Positions 51,363 through 61,300 of a DNA stretch of 64,000 nt are shown piece by piece. Within the stretch, counting starts at the first letter, position 1, and each line of letters begins with the position of its first letter. A model generated the notes under the pieces. The model did not search any database, was not told where the DNA came from, and saw only the letters and a program-made list of their open reading frames with translations. The translations under genes were made by a program, and so were the position numbers. Source of the DNA: Saccharomycopsis fibuligera x Saccharomycopsis cf. fibuligera (lineage: Eukaryota; Ascomycota; Saccharomycetes; Ascoideales; Saccharomycopsidaceae); NCBI GenBank assembly GCA_001936135.1, contig CP012821.1, forward strand, positions 310,001 through 374,000, in the 5' to 3' direction.

Positions 51363-52655
51363 ATGCGATTGAACAAGATGCCGTCGATAAATATATCAGA
51401 ATGTTCCACCATTATGAACGTCAATAGATGTTTGTTGCACAATTCGCTGCTGCAGTTGTATAAAAGGGGTACTATTTTGACTAGACTACTTGCAAAGCCA
51501 AGCTATAGTTGTCGTGATATCAGCAGCTATAAGATTTCTAAAACATGCCTCAAGTATAATAAATTTAACCAATTGAAGGCATCGAACATAGAATATGGGC
51601 CGTTGTCGCTGTCAATTTTAACAAATAATTGCCAAATTTTTAATACATCACGCCATTTTAGCAATAATCAAATCAATGATCCGCGCATCTCAACAGCAGC
51701 ATCCTCCAATAATCAACAACACCTGGAAAGTTTCCTAGAAGCAGAAATAACAAATGGACAATATACATCAAGGTCAAGATTAGCTGCTTTATTTGCTGCT
51801 TTGGGGCTCAGTACTTTAACCATAGTTTTATCATTTGGGATATTTCTCTACTATAACGTATTATGGTGCCACAAGAAAATTAAACTTCCTATTATGCTTC
51901 AGTTAAATAGATTATCTATCACTAGTTACGAGGACTTAATTGGACAAGTGATTAGAAACCACGGCAATGGTAATCTGCTTAACATTAACTTGTTGGAAAA
52001 TTTGATTGATTATTATTTGCTTGAAAGCTTGTCTAACAACAAATACATTCAGTCAAATTTCAAGCTACCCATCGTGTTGGAAAATTTTCAATTCAAAAAG
52101 AATGACTTCAATTTAACTTACAACAGCAAAAACTTGAAAGTGAAAATTATGGAGCTCGCGCCACCAGACTCACTACCATCGTCTTCAATACCTGCAAGGA
52201 AAGACGAACAGAAATACCCAAGCCCCTGGCTTCTCTTCCATGTTAATGTTGTACAGTATAGCAAAGATTTTAACGTGACAAAATACTCTAAGGCTTTAAA
52301 AAATTTGAACCCGTTTTCACGAGAGGCTAATGGGGATAAAATTGGCAAGCGTGCTGGCGAATTAGAAGATAATGTGAAGTTGTACAATGAGGACAATAAT
52401 AATAACAACAGGAAAAAATCAGGATATGGTGATGAAAATGATATAATTATATCGGGGAAAGTAAGCATACTCAACAACTTAGAACCTCATCAATCTGTAG
52501 AAGGTGGTATCAAGGGAGGTATGATTGGTACAAATAATGATGAGAAGTACAGTTTAGAGTTTGAAGGTTTATTCAATGATGAGCATAGAAATTACATTAA
52601 AATCTTAAGTTGTAATTTACTAAAAGATGACCAAGTTATAAAGAAGCTTTGGTAA
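51363..52655 (+). CDS. Predicted mitochondrial membrane protein with one TM segment (unrecognised)
   Basis: This is a 430-residue protein I do not recognise. The N-terminal 100 residues are Arg/Lys/Ser-rich and nearly free of acidic residues, as in matrix presequences; an internal ATG at 51414 (MNVNRCLLHNSLLQLYKRG) may be the better start. One strong TM helix (about 143-167, LSTLTIVLSFGIFLYYNVLW) is followed by basic residues. The remaining 260 residues would form a soluble domain with ISGKVSILNNLEP, FEGLFNDEHRNYIKIL and a low-complexity Asn insert (about 345-360). The single-pass layout resembles inner-membrane assembly factors such as Tim21- or Coa1-type proteins, but no diagnostic motif supports that. 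Confidence 0.8.
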   Translation: MRLNKMPSINISECSTIMNVNRCLLHNSLLQLYKRGTILTRLLAKPSYSCRDISSYKISKTCLKYNKFNQLKASNIEYGPLSLSILTNNCQIFNTSRHFSNNQINDPRISTAASSNNQQHLESFLEAEITNGQYTSRSRLAALFAALGLSTLTIVLSFGIFLYYNVLWCHKKIKLPIMLQLNRLSITSYEDLIGQVIRNHGNGNLLNINLLENLIDYYLLESLSNNKYIQSNFKLPIVLENFQFKKNDFNLTYNSKNLKVKIMELAPPDSLPSSSIPARKDEQKYPSPWLLFHVNVVQYSKDFNVTKYSKALKNLNPFSREANGDKIGKRAGELEDNVKLYNEDNNNNNRKKSGYGDENDIIISGKVSILNNLEPHQSVEGGIKGGMIGTNNDEKYSLEFEGLFNDEHRNYIKILSCNLLKDDQVIKKLW

Positions 52656-53162
52656 TCAAACGGTTTGATCTACCAATTTTACTGACATTTTCTTACAGTA
52701 CAACACTTGCATTTACATATCGGTTTCTGGTAATCTATGATTTCGTTTAGTATATCGGGTAATAAAAATCAGTTTGTTGTATAGTTGGAATGACAGTTTA
52801 CTGTAGTTTATAACAAACACCGTAAAGCAAGAAAATTAATAAAATAGTATGATAGTATGGTAAAAAAGAGCAAAACAAATTTAGCACCTCATTGACGCGT
52901 CATTCAAACGAAAATTCTTAAAAGGAAGAAACAAGAAAAAAAAAAAAAAAAAAAAAAAACGATAAAAATGGAAAATATAAAAAACCTGAGCCAAACAAAT
53001 AAGAGAGTTTATGAAACATAAAAACAACACAACCCAAGGAATGGAGCTTTGAAAAAATATAAACATAGCAAATTCAGAAAACAGAAAATTAACAATGTCA
53101 AAAAAATAGCACAAAAGGAAATACAAAACTTACACCGACATTATAACAAGCCCTGAATTTTC
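52656..53162. other. Convergent spacer with a 24-bp poly(A) tract
   Basis: No gene. A run of 24 A lies at 52936-52959, close to the ATG15 stop. Confidence 0.55.
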
Positions 53163-54839
53163 TCATAGCTCGTTTTCCCATTCAATACATTTGCCTAGCC
53201 AACTATACCTTTTGCACTTTTGTGGTTTGGAAGGTGTGCTACTTGTGCTGCCACTAGTCTCGGTTCTATAATCACCCCAGTCATCATTATCATCCCACGT
53301 AGTAGTTCTCAGCGGTGGCTTATATTTATTGTCTTTATCATCCACAATATATCTCCAATTGAAACAGTCTTGGCATGGAGAAGGTAAAGTGCACTTTGCG
53401 GTTTCATTATAGTGTAATATTATATTGTCTATCACTGTATGGATTCTGTGATTGTATATGCTAACTGACCATCCAAGATCAGTGACTGTATCATAAACAC
53501 AAGTTTTTCCTGAATGACACATTGATTCCATGGCGTATCCACCTAATGAACAAGTTGAGCTAGCCCCATTGCAAACTCCCATGAAAATTGGATCTCCAGT
53601 GTTACCAAAATGCCAAATATGTTCTAAATTCCCAGGTAAACCTGGAGGCATAGGTAAGTGAAGCCTCTTTGTGGCCATTAATTCTCCAGGTGCTTGGAAA
53701 GTTACTGCTGGTAAGCCATATGTTCTTCCTAACAATGAAGCAAGAGATCCACCTAATGAATGGCCAGTGACCCATACTGTGGCTCGTGGATATTGTGAAG
53801 TAACGTTCCGGTACAAATCTAGAACCGCTTGGTAGTATCTGTCTTCACGCAATAATTCTTTTTCCAAGCATTTCTGGTCACAAGTGTAGGAGCTCTTATA
53901 GCAATCGCAAACTGTAGTCCACAAATAGCTAACTCTAGCACAGCAGCAGGAAAACAACAAGTTATCATTTATCTTGTCATTTGCTACAGTATCCGCACCT
54001 CCTTGTATTTTGAAATCGTCTTCAATACTTTCTTCGGAGATAACATTGCCATCAGCATCAAGTCGCGAGACAAAGGCTGCGCTAGTACCTTTGAGGGCTA
54101 TTACCACTATTGAATCATCAATGTTGCTGAATACATGACCTCTAATGCCATCGGACATCCAGCCGAATCCTGATCTGTTTTTCCATGGTTCTGCCACATC
54201 TGTCCAGTCACCAGTACCAGGAACTTCAACATAGGCATCGGAAGCCATTAAAGCTAAATTAACAACTGATTCTTTATCAGTTATGTTGGGTATTATTTCG
54301 TTTTCTTCAATCCAATCTAAATGGACCTTTTCCGCGTTAACCATGTCTTTGTGAATGTATTGGAGGTAAGACTCAACAAAATCTGGATCTCTTTCCCTCA
54401 TTCTTCTGATTGGGAAGTTTGAATTGATGCTTAACGTGTATTTGGCCTGCCAGGGGCTTTCCGCTTTCATTTCTGGAGATAGAAACTCTGACTTGAAGGT
54501 CTGCTTATACAACTCATTTTTGATGATAAGATCTTTACTAATATCTAGTCGGCGATGTATCTTGTGATTCTCTCCCGTATTGTGATGATAAATATGCTTT
54601 AAAGTGAACTGTGAAAACCCAGAATTATCAAGCTTATTAACTTTGTTTTTATAGCTAAAATTTTTGCTCGATATAACTTTCAGCGGCTGAAATAGTTGTG
54701 GTGTTATGCTATTGATACAATCGCTTAGACAATACTGCCCTGTAGTTGAAAGAAGCACTAGCGATAGTACCACTAACGACAGCACAAATATGGAAAATAA
54801 GAAGTAAAGTCGGCAATATACTACTCTTTCCCGACGCAT
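53163..54839 (-). CDS. ATG15: Vacuolar phospholipase Atg15 (autophagic body lysis)
   Basis: This is a 558-residue class-3 lipase. An N-terminal signal anchor (about 11-32, LYFLFSIFVLSLVVLSLVLL) is followed by a luminal domain with several possible N-glycosylation sites. The nucleophile is S361 in VTGHSLGGSLASLLG; NTGDPIFMGVCNGASSTCS carries the catalytic Asp region, and YNHRIHTVID near 450 supplies the His. The cysteine-rich stretch (CCCARVSYLWTTVCDCYKSS) is typical of Atg15. The enzyme reaches the vacuole by the multivesicular-body pathway and breaks open autophagic bodies. The ATG at 54839 is the first in frame. It is divergent from SRP72, with 321 bases between the two starts. Confidence 0.96.
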   Translation of the reverse strand: MRRERVVYCRLYFLFSIFVLSLVVLSLVLLSTTGQYCLSDCINSITPQLFQPLKVISSKNFSYKNKVNKLDNSGFSQFTLKHIYHHNTGENHKIHRRLDISKDLIIKNELYKQTFKSEFLSPEMKAESPWQAKYTLSINSNFPIRRMRERDPDFVESYLQYIHKDMVNAEKVHLDWIEENEIIPNITDKESVVNLALMASDAYVEVPGTGDWTDVAEPWKNRSGFGWMSDGIRGHVFSNIDDSIVVIALKGTSAAFVSRLDADGNVISEESIEDDFKIQGGADTVANDKINDNLLFSCCCARVSYLWTTVCDCYKSSYTCDQKCLEKELLREDRYYQAVLDLYRNVTSQYPRATVWVTGHSLGGSLASLLGRTYGLPAVTFQAPGELMATKRLHLPMPPGLPGNLEHIWHFGNTGDPIFMGVCNGASSTCSLGGYAMESMCHSGKTCVYDTVTDLGWSVSIYNHRIHTVIDNIILHYNETAKCTLPSPCQDCFNWRYIVDDKDNKYKPPLRTTTWDDNDDWGDYRTETSGSTSSTPSKPQKCKRYSWLGKCIEWENEL

Positions 54840-55006
54840 AGCCTGTATTTTGGTTTAGGGGTATTGATTAGCTGATGATTTGGGTTATCTCTAGCTCTCC
54901 ATAACACTGTTATAAGGCGTTAAGAAGGCAAAAAGACGAGTTTCTGATTAGCGGATGAGTGACTAGCGATGACATTATAATCAGGCGCATGCTTCGATGT
55001 GAGTAT

Positions 55007-55012
55007 CACGTG
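55007..55012 (+). promoter_or_regulatory. CACGTG E-box in the ATG15/SRP72 divergent promoter
   Basis: A perfect hexamer about midway between the two starts. The region 54840-55160 holds no other recognisable feature. Confidence 0.4.
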
Positions 55013-55160
55013 CATGTTGTGCGATTTTCGGTCGGCGCCTAATTGTGAGAAACGAAAGCTAAAAAAATTGTCGACGAAGCACCAGTCAGTAAAGAGAGTG
55101 ACCACAATAAATTAGCAGTTTGTCTTAGCAGCAGTAAACACAAGTTAGTCAGATAGCAAG

Positions 55161-57398
55161 ATGTCGGTAAACGAGATATTCAACCAGTTGTCGATACATG
55201 CCAATAACCGCGAGTTTGAAAAGATATACTCATTGGGTGTGTCGCTGTTGAGCCGTCCAAATGCCCAGTTTGACTTGTCACTTTTCCAAAAATGCGTTGT
55301 CTCCATAATCCAAAATGACAAATACTCCTTGGCATTGAAGTTAATTGAATCACTAGCCAAAAACCAGTCTAAACAATCAATTGTTCCGGAAAATTACTTG
55401 ATTTTCGAAAAATTATACATTTTCTATAAGTTGAATGACAACCAGTCTTTTGAGAAGTTGTTCCAAACCATACAATTGAGCAGTATCAAGTCGGAGTTGT
55501 TGAAAAGGTCAATCCTCCATTTGCAAGCTCAGCAATTTTACAAATTAGGGTATTATAACAACGCATTAGAAATATATAAACAATTGCTCGATCCAAAATC
55601 CAATTACTTTAAATTGGATGATTTGGATCTTTTGATTAATGAGAAAGCCATTGCATCTCAGCGGAAAGTTTTTGCAACTGAAGTCAATAATGAAAAGGCA
55701 GGTCAAACCAAAAGTTCAGATTCTTATGATTTGTTATTCAATAATTCTTTGATTGAATTTAATGAAAAACATTTCACAAGAGCTTTAGATTACTTGGCTT
55801 CTTCTAAAGAAAAAGCAGAACTTTACTATGCCAACGAAGGCGACTCCACCAGTCTAGATTTGTTTTTAGAAGTGGCGCCAATGTACTTACAAAGTGCATA
55901 TATATATCAGGTTTTTTCGAAGAACGAGGAATCACTCAATGTATTGACCGAATTCAAAGACAGATTTCATTACATTTTGACTAGCACCAAAGATGTGATC
56001 AGTAAGGATAAGAACGTTCAGTTGTTCAAGTTGATTTTCTTAAACAATTACTATTCTTTAACATTGTCAAAGAATAACAATGTTTTTAATGAAAACATTT
56101 TGGCCAATCAATTGCAGTACACAAATTTGGTTGCTGCTTTGAGTAACAATACTAAATTTTTGAAGTCCCAGTATTATGCCTTGAAGAGAAATGAGTCGAT
56201 ATTGAATTTTAAACTTGGCAAAAATATCTCTGTTACTAAAGAGCTTAATTATGACACTTCATCTACTAGCTCAGAATTCAAAAAATTACTCAACAGCCGA
56301 GTTGTCGATGATAATGAAAATTATGATTTAACTATCTTAGCATTATCATCTTTGCAAGAATCTGGTATAGTACTTCTCGAGGATTTGAATGTGGATGATG
56401 ATATCAGATATTCTAAAGTTCCAAACTCTTATTACAGATACTTGATAAAGGAAATTGCTAGACAAAGGAGTACGGAGAATATAATCAAAGCCAAAAAGCT
56501 TGTTGCTGGGTCATTATTGGTTATCCAGCTATTGATCAATTCTTCCAAAGAAAGTAATTTGAATTCTTATCTCAACAATAGTATAAACCTTTTAGAGCAG
56601 CTTTTAGAAGTTCCTTTGGTTGAGAAAATTGTGTTGCAAAATTACTATGGGGTTATTTCTCTTTTAATCAATTTGTACGAACTAGTTTATAATCCAGCGA
56701 AATACTTCACCAATTTTGAAAAATTGTACAATAAAGTTTATGGTAGTTATATTGGGAATACTTCAGTTGAGATCTCCAACAAATTCCAGTACAATTTTTT
56801 GAAAAAAATTAACTTTGATTTCTTTAATTTGAATGAAAACAATCTCGATGCCATGGAGAAGCAACAAAATATTGAAAAGATTGTGAAGGTTTTTGAAAAG
56901 TTGCTCGTATTTAATCCTCAAGACAAGTTGATTTCTATTCTTATTTTGAAAATCAAGAACGGTGATATCGAGTTTGACGAAAACTCAGCTGAGCTACTCT
57001 CCGTTGATGAGTTAACGGAAGGATTGGACTTTAATTCACTAACGACAACTGGCTTGGAATCAGTAGTCAAAGAATACTCGTCAACTTCTGGATTTGCTAG
57101 CGCAGCCAACAACTTTGTCAAAAAGGCTAAACGTCTTAGAAAGAAACCTCAACATCCAAGTAAAGCTGCTATTGAAGGTAAACCACTTGACAATGAAAGA
57201 TGGTTCCCAATGAAAGACCGTTCATATTACAAAGTCAGCAAAAAAGACAAAAAGAAGATGAAGACTGCCACTCAGGGAAGCAGTGGCGCTATCGATCATA
57301 CAACTGAAGAAAGTGGGATCAGCAATTCTATGGAAAAGAGCACAGGCGGTTCTTCAGCAAAAAAGAACAAGAAAAAGAAGGCTAACAAGAAGAAATGA
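55161..57398 (+). CDS. SRP72: Signal recognition particle subunit Srp72
   Basis: This is a 745-residue protein. Its first 600 residues are helical repeats of the TPR type (for example YKLGYYNNALEIYKQLLD near 135-150), and a basic RNA-binding tail follows. The tail shows RKKPQHPSKAAIEG and DNERWFPMKDRSYY (about 657-690), the signature that docks Srp72 on the 7S-type SRP RNA, and it ends in a Lys-rich run. SRP72 with SRP68 completes the S domain of SRP and takes part in protein targeting to the ER. Length is a little above yeast Srp72 (640). The first in-frame ATG is at 55161. Confidence 0.95.
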   Translation: MSVNEIFNQLSIHANNREFEKIYSLGVSLLSRPNAQFDLSLFQKCVVSIIQNDKYSLALKLIESLAKNQSKQSIVPENYLIFEKLYIFYKLNDNQSFEKLFQTIQLSSIKSELLKRSILHLQAQQFYKLGYYNNALEIYKQLLDPKSNYFKLDDLDLLINEKAIASQRKVFATEVNNEKAGQTKSSDSYDLLFNNSLIEFNEKHFTRALDYLASSKEKAELYYANEGDSTSLDLFLEVAPMYLQSAYIYQVFSKNEESLNVLTEFKDRFHYILTSTKDVISKDKNVQLFKLIFLNNYYSLTLSKNNNVFNENILANQLQYTNLVAALSNNTKFLKSQYYALKRNESILNFKLGKNISVTKELNYDTSSTSSEFKKLLNSRVVDDNENYDLTILALSSLQESGIVLLEDLNVDDDIRYSKVPNSYYRYLIKEIARQRSTENIIKAKKLVAGSLLVIQLLINSSKESNLNSYLNNSINLLEQLLEVPLVEKIVLQNYYGVISLLINLYELVYNPAKYFTNFEKLYNKVYGSYIGNTSVEISNKFQYNFLKKINFDFFNLNENNLDAMEKQQNIEKIVKVFEKLLVFNPQDKLISILILKIKNGDIEFDENSAELLSVDELTEGLDFNSLTTTGLESVVKEYSSTSGFASAANNFVKKAKRLRKKPQHPSKAAIEGKPLDNERWFPMKDRSYYKVSKKDKKKMKTATQGSSGAIDHTTEESGISNSMEKSTGGSSAKKNKKKKANKKK

Positions 57399-58074
57399 AG
57401 CATATAGGTTGTTTTGTGACATGAATTGCGACTTCTTGTTTTTATATATAGTTATTGATCCTTTTTGAATTGAAGAGGATATTGATTTTTGCTATATTTC
57501 TGTTTAGTTTTCTCCTTGTCTTGTTTTCTACTTATTTTGTTTTTGTAATTTATTAATTCAAGTAATGTCCTTGAAATAGTTTCGCAGTTTTATAGCTTCA
57601 ATCATAAATCAATAGAGAGTTAATCACTCTGTAGAGCCTATTGCTAGATCCATGGCCGTGGAGCGGAGTGTTGGAAATTGCGAGAAAAAGTGAAAAATTG
57701 GATTTTTTGGTTTCTTGACTCGCTTCAAATTTTTTCTTTTTCGTTTTCGCTCAACATGAGAGGCGCTATCTGGTACAAAATCCTAATTATATCACTGGCC
57801 GGCTTGCCATACAACATACAATAGAGCTCACTCACTAAAGTCCTATATCTCAGAAAATATTCTGACTATACCGCTCTATATTCACTAAAGTTTTGTTTTT
57901 CTCTTTTTTCTTTTTCTTCAATTTTTTCCTTCAAGTTGTTATTTTAAAGTTTACTGGTACAAGGCAAGAAAAAGTAAAAAATCGGGAAAAAGGACATCAA
58001 TCAATAAAGATCAAATCACTTCAGAAACAGCAACGTATCTCTACAGCCTTTTATCTTCCACAGCATTACCATTA
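57399..58074. other. Intergenic region between SRP72 and the AT-hook gene
   Basis: No gene is seen; T-rich tracts near 57.9 kb probably belong to the next promoter. Confidence 0.5.
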
Positions 58075-59067
58075 ATGATCAAACCGCCAGTAATATGCTG
58101 GAATCCAATACAACTCCAATCAAACGGTAACCTGTCAACGCCCAGTAGTATATATTCCACTTCCGCTGAAGATAAATCACATCAGCAGCAAAAACAACAG
58201 CAGCAACAGCAACAGCAACATCAACGGCAACAGCAACACTCATACCGATTGATCCAAAGTGAGTTGCTCCCCATAACTGATAATGATCTTAACCAAAGTC
58301 AACACCAACAGGACCCAATGCTGGACATTGTAATAAACTTCATATTAACCAAACTCAATAGACAAGATTTGCAAGGAAGTTATGTGGATCCCAGTGGCGT
58401 TAAATTTCTCAACGATGCAGCAGCGGGTATGTTGTCATTGTCCGATTTTAGACATCAGCAGAATAAAATACAACAGAAGTTAAATAAAACTAATTTAAAG
58501 GAAGTTGAAGCTGCGAATATAAAAAGTAATATCATAAGCCCTACCAGCAATAATGATATAAAGAATAATGATAGTAATAATAAAAATAATAATTATGATG
58601 ATAATAATGATACCACTGGTGCATCTACCAATGGTATTGGTATCAAACGTAAAAGAGGAAGACCAAGAAAAACTTCTAACTCTGATGGCTCAAAAAACAC
58701 AGCAAGCCAGAATAAAAAGATTACCAAAGTACCTGTAAAAGACCTTATTAAGGAAAATGGTATAAAAACATCAACTAATAGACGAAGTACCAGAAATTCT
58801 AAGCGATCTATGCTTGAAGTTGCATCTATCGAGAAAATGCTTACTAGTTCAGGCGATTCATTCTCTAAAATTAAAAAATTCAAAAAAAGCGATTTGTTTC
58901 TAACAACAAATAGTATGATCCGAGCCGTACGAAAACAATCCAAACAGGAGAGAAAGGCAAAAATAGAAGCAATCAAGAAAAGAAACAATATTAAACTAAA
59001 AGAAAAAGTGATTGGTCTTGAAGAGATCAACTATGTTGGTAAAATCCAAGCAGAGATAAATATATAA
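58075..59067 (+). CDS. AT-hook protein, low complexity (unrecognised)
   Basis: A 330-residue basic protein. It has a Gln/His-rich segment at about 35-60 (CAG/CAA runs) and an Asn/Asp-rich segment at about 160-185 (NNDSNNKNNN). An AT-hook core, KRKRGRPRKTS, lies at about 195, a motif that lies in the minor groove of AT-rich DNA. The C-terminal third is Lys/Arg-rich (QSKQERKAKIEAIKKRNN) and may be nuclear. A more ordered patch at about 80-130 (MLDIVINFILTKLNRQDL) could be a small helical interaction domain. The AT-hook suggests chromatin work; no family is recognised. Confidence 0.75.
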   Translation: MIKPPVICWNPIQLQSNGNLSTPSSIYSTSAEDKSHQQQKQQQQQQQQHQRQQQHSYRLIQSELLPITDNDLNQSQHQQDPMLDIVINFILTKLNRQDLQGSYVDPSGVKFLNDAAAGMLSLSDFRHQQNKIQQKLNKTNLKEVEAANIKSNIISPTSNNDIKNNDSNNKNNNYDDNNDTTGASTNGIGIKRKRGRPRKTSNSDGSKNTASQNKKITKVPVKDLIKENGIKTSTNRRSTRNSKRSMLEVASIEKMLTSSGDSFSKIKKFKKSDLFLTTNSMIRAVRKQSKQERKAKIEAIKKRNNIKLKEKVIGLEEINYVGKIQAEINI

Positions 59068-61300
59068 TGACTTTACTAAGCAAATATTTTCGTAAACGAA
59101 GGCTTTACAGATAGCGCTTTCATGTCTTAATTCAAGAAATATGCCATTTATGATTAACACAGACAATCTCAAATCCAATAGGTGCTTTTATTTCCAAACA
59201 AAAGTGACATGAATAAACATATTATTATTTATTGCATCAAATTATTATGTAAGCGAAAGGGATAAAGTACTATTAGTTTAACTGCTGGTAAAACAACTTG
59301 TTCACTTTGCTGAAAACGATGAGAAGAACAGCTGTCAGATGAAAATCACTAAATGGCTGCAGTCTGTATTAGCATAAAATAAGCACATATTTAAATTCAG
59401 AGTATTATAAAGTGACGCTAAATGGCAGGAAGGAAACCAAAAAAGTAAAAAATATCAAAAATGGTATAGCTATATAGCGCTAAAAAAATGCGAAGATAGA
59501 AATAAGAATGTATGTAGAAACAAGAAGATCTACAATATAACAGGTCAATGATTATGAAAAAAAGCATATAGTAAGAGGATCTGAACAAACCAAACTGACA
59601 CGGCATTTGATAGAACATCATTTCTTGAAATTTTGCTCAAAAGCAAACGCTCTCAAGTATAAAATACTATTAAATCCATAGTTTTTAAAATTGTAGTACA
59701 TGTATTCAGCAGATTGGTCTCCTGTCACAAAAATTTGGATAAAGTTGTCAAACGCTAGCAGCATCTTGTCTTCTTGCAATTGAAAAAAATTCCTTCAAAA
59801 ATCAACAGGAACAAGAAAATATGACTTTACGTGCGTAACGCTTGTATGAAATCTAGATCCTGTGTCTTTAATCAGTGTTGCTTTGTATCTCTGTCAATAA
59901 CAGAGTTGAGTTCTCGGTTTTGGACCTCTGGACATAAAAACGTTTCAAAGATATCAATTCAAGTAAAGGAATGCGGTCAAGATAGTCAAGTTGCCCAAAT
60001 TTTTAGAATGAATTAAAAATAAAAGCAAATTTGATTCACTTAAAACATTTCCGTTACAGACTGCTTAGCACAACTATGCAACGCTCTTCTCAACCGAGTA
60101 AGGGTTTAGCCAGCATTCAAGATATTAAAGCGTCTATGGAGCTAATAACTTTTCGATGCAAAGGGAAAAAATATGAGATAAGAAGTCACTTTATTACAAT
60201 ACTTTTACATTAAGATATAGCATTTAACCTGTTAGAAAAAAGGGTATATATCTTTATCATAGATACAGTTTTTCTCCTTTAATGTTTTCTAAAAGACTAT
60301 ATAACTCTACCCAATTGGTGTTTGAGTTTGGTTCATAGTCATTCTAAAATTAATTCTGCTGCATTTTTAAAGTCTAAAACTTCCTCAACATATGTCTGAT
60401 AGCACATAATTTTGTCTGCAACATATAATTTCCCTTTATTCTGCGAAATATTATAATTCAAGTTGTTGCATAGAACAAAAACTCTAACTGCCCATATATC
60501 CCATGAAATTGTAATATTAGAGAAAAGTTTGTTAAATTGAAGCTTCGGAAATTTTTTACTCTGCCGTTAATATGTAACTTTTTAAAAAGCTAAAAAAAAA
60601 AAACATCTATTTTTCAAAAGCAAACAAAACCAAAAAAGTATGTTACTCTAGAAGGATAATAAATAAGAACCATTGCACCATTGCATAAGGTCTGAGCCAT
60701 TGATAGCGACTGCCAGTCGAGGTAGGCATATGCCTTCTGTTTGAGATAACTTATACAGAAACGTTTCAGTGACACAAATGCTCAACGCCACACAATAAAC
60801 GGGAAAATCGAACCGCAAAAACGTAAGTTATGAAATCCAGCTGGCATCAGACTTATATGAGGGAGTAGAATTCTAGTTTGGATTTACGTAGGTTTTGGGG
60901 AAAATTAGAATTTAAGTAGAAATCAAATTACAAAACTTGATTCTGCTCAATTCAAACGTACCAAATTATGTCATATAATTGAGCCCAGATTATACATATT
61001 TTGATAATCGACATGTATATAAAACGTTCTTCATTATTAATTTTCTTGTTTGTGTAAGAGCTGTCTAGTAAGAAACAAGATTTGCGGCACTGTGATTGAA
61101 AACGAATGCTTGCATAGCAACGTTGGTTACTCCCGTATCGAGGATCCAAAAACGCGGCTCGGAGAAAAAAAGACAAAAATCGCGAACTTCTTAACATCAA
61201 AAAAGACTTAACCTATTAGATATTCAAAAACCTAACAGTACAACTCATCATGCGCTAAGACTACAGATAGAAATGGGAAGCAAAAAAAATAACAAATATA
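59068..61300. other. Gene-free AT-rich region (about 2.2 kb) upstream of RAD57
   Basis: No ORF longer than about 80 codons, no tRNA and no repeat shared with the rest of the window was seen. It is AT-rich and may hold an unseen non-coding RNA or old insertion remnants. Confidence 0.5.
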
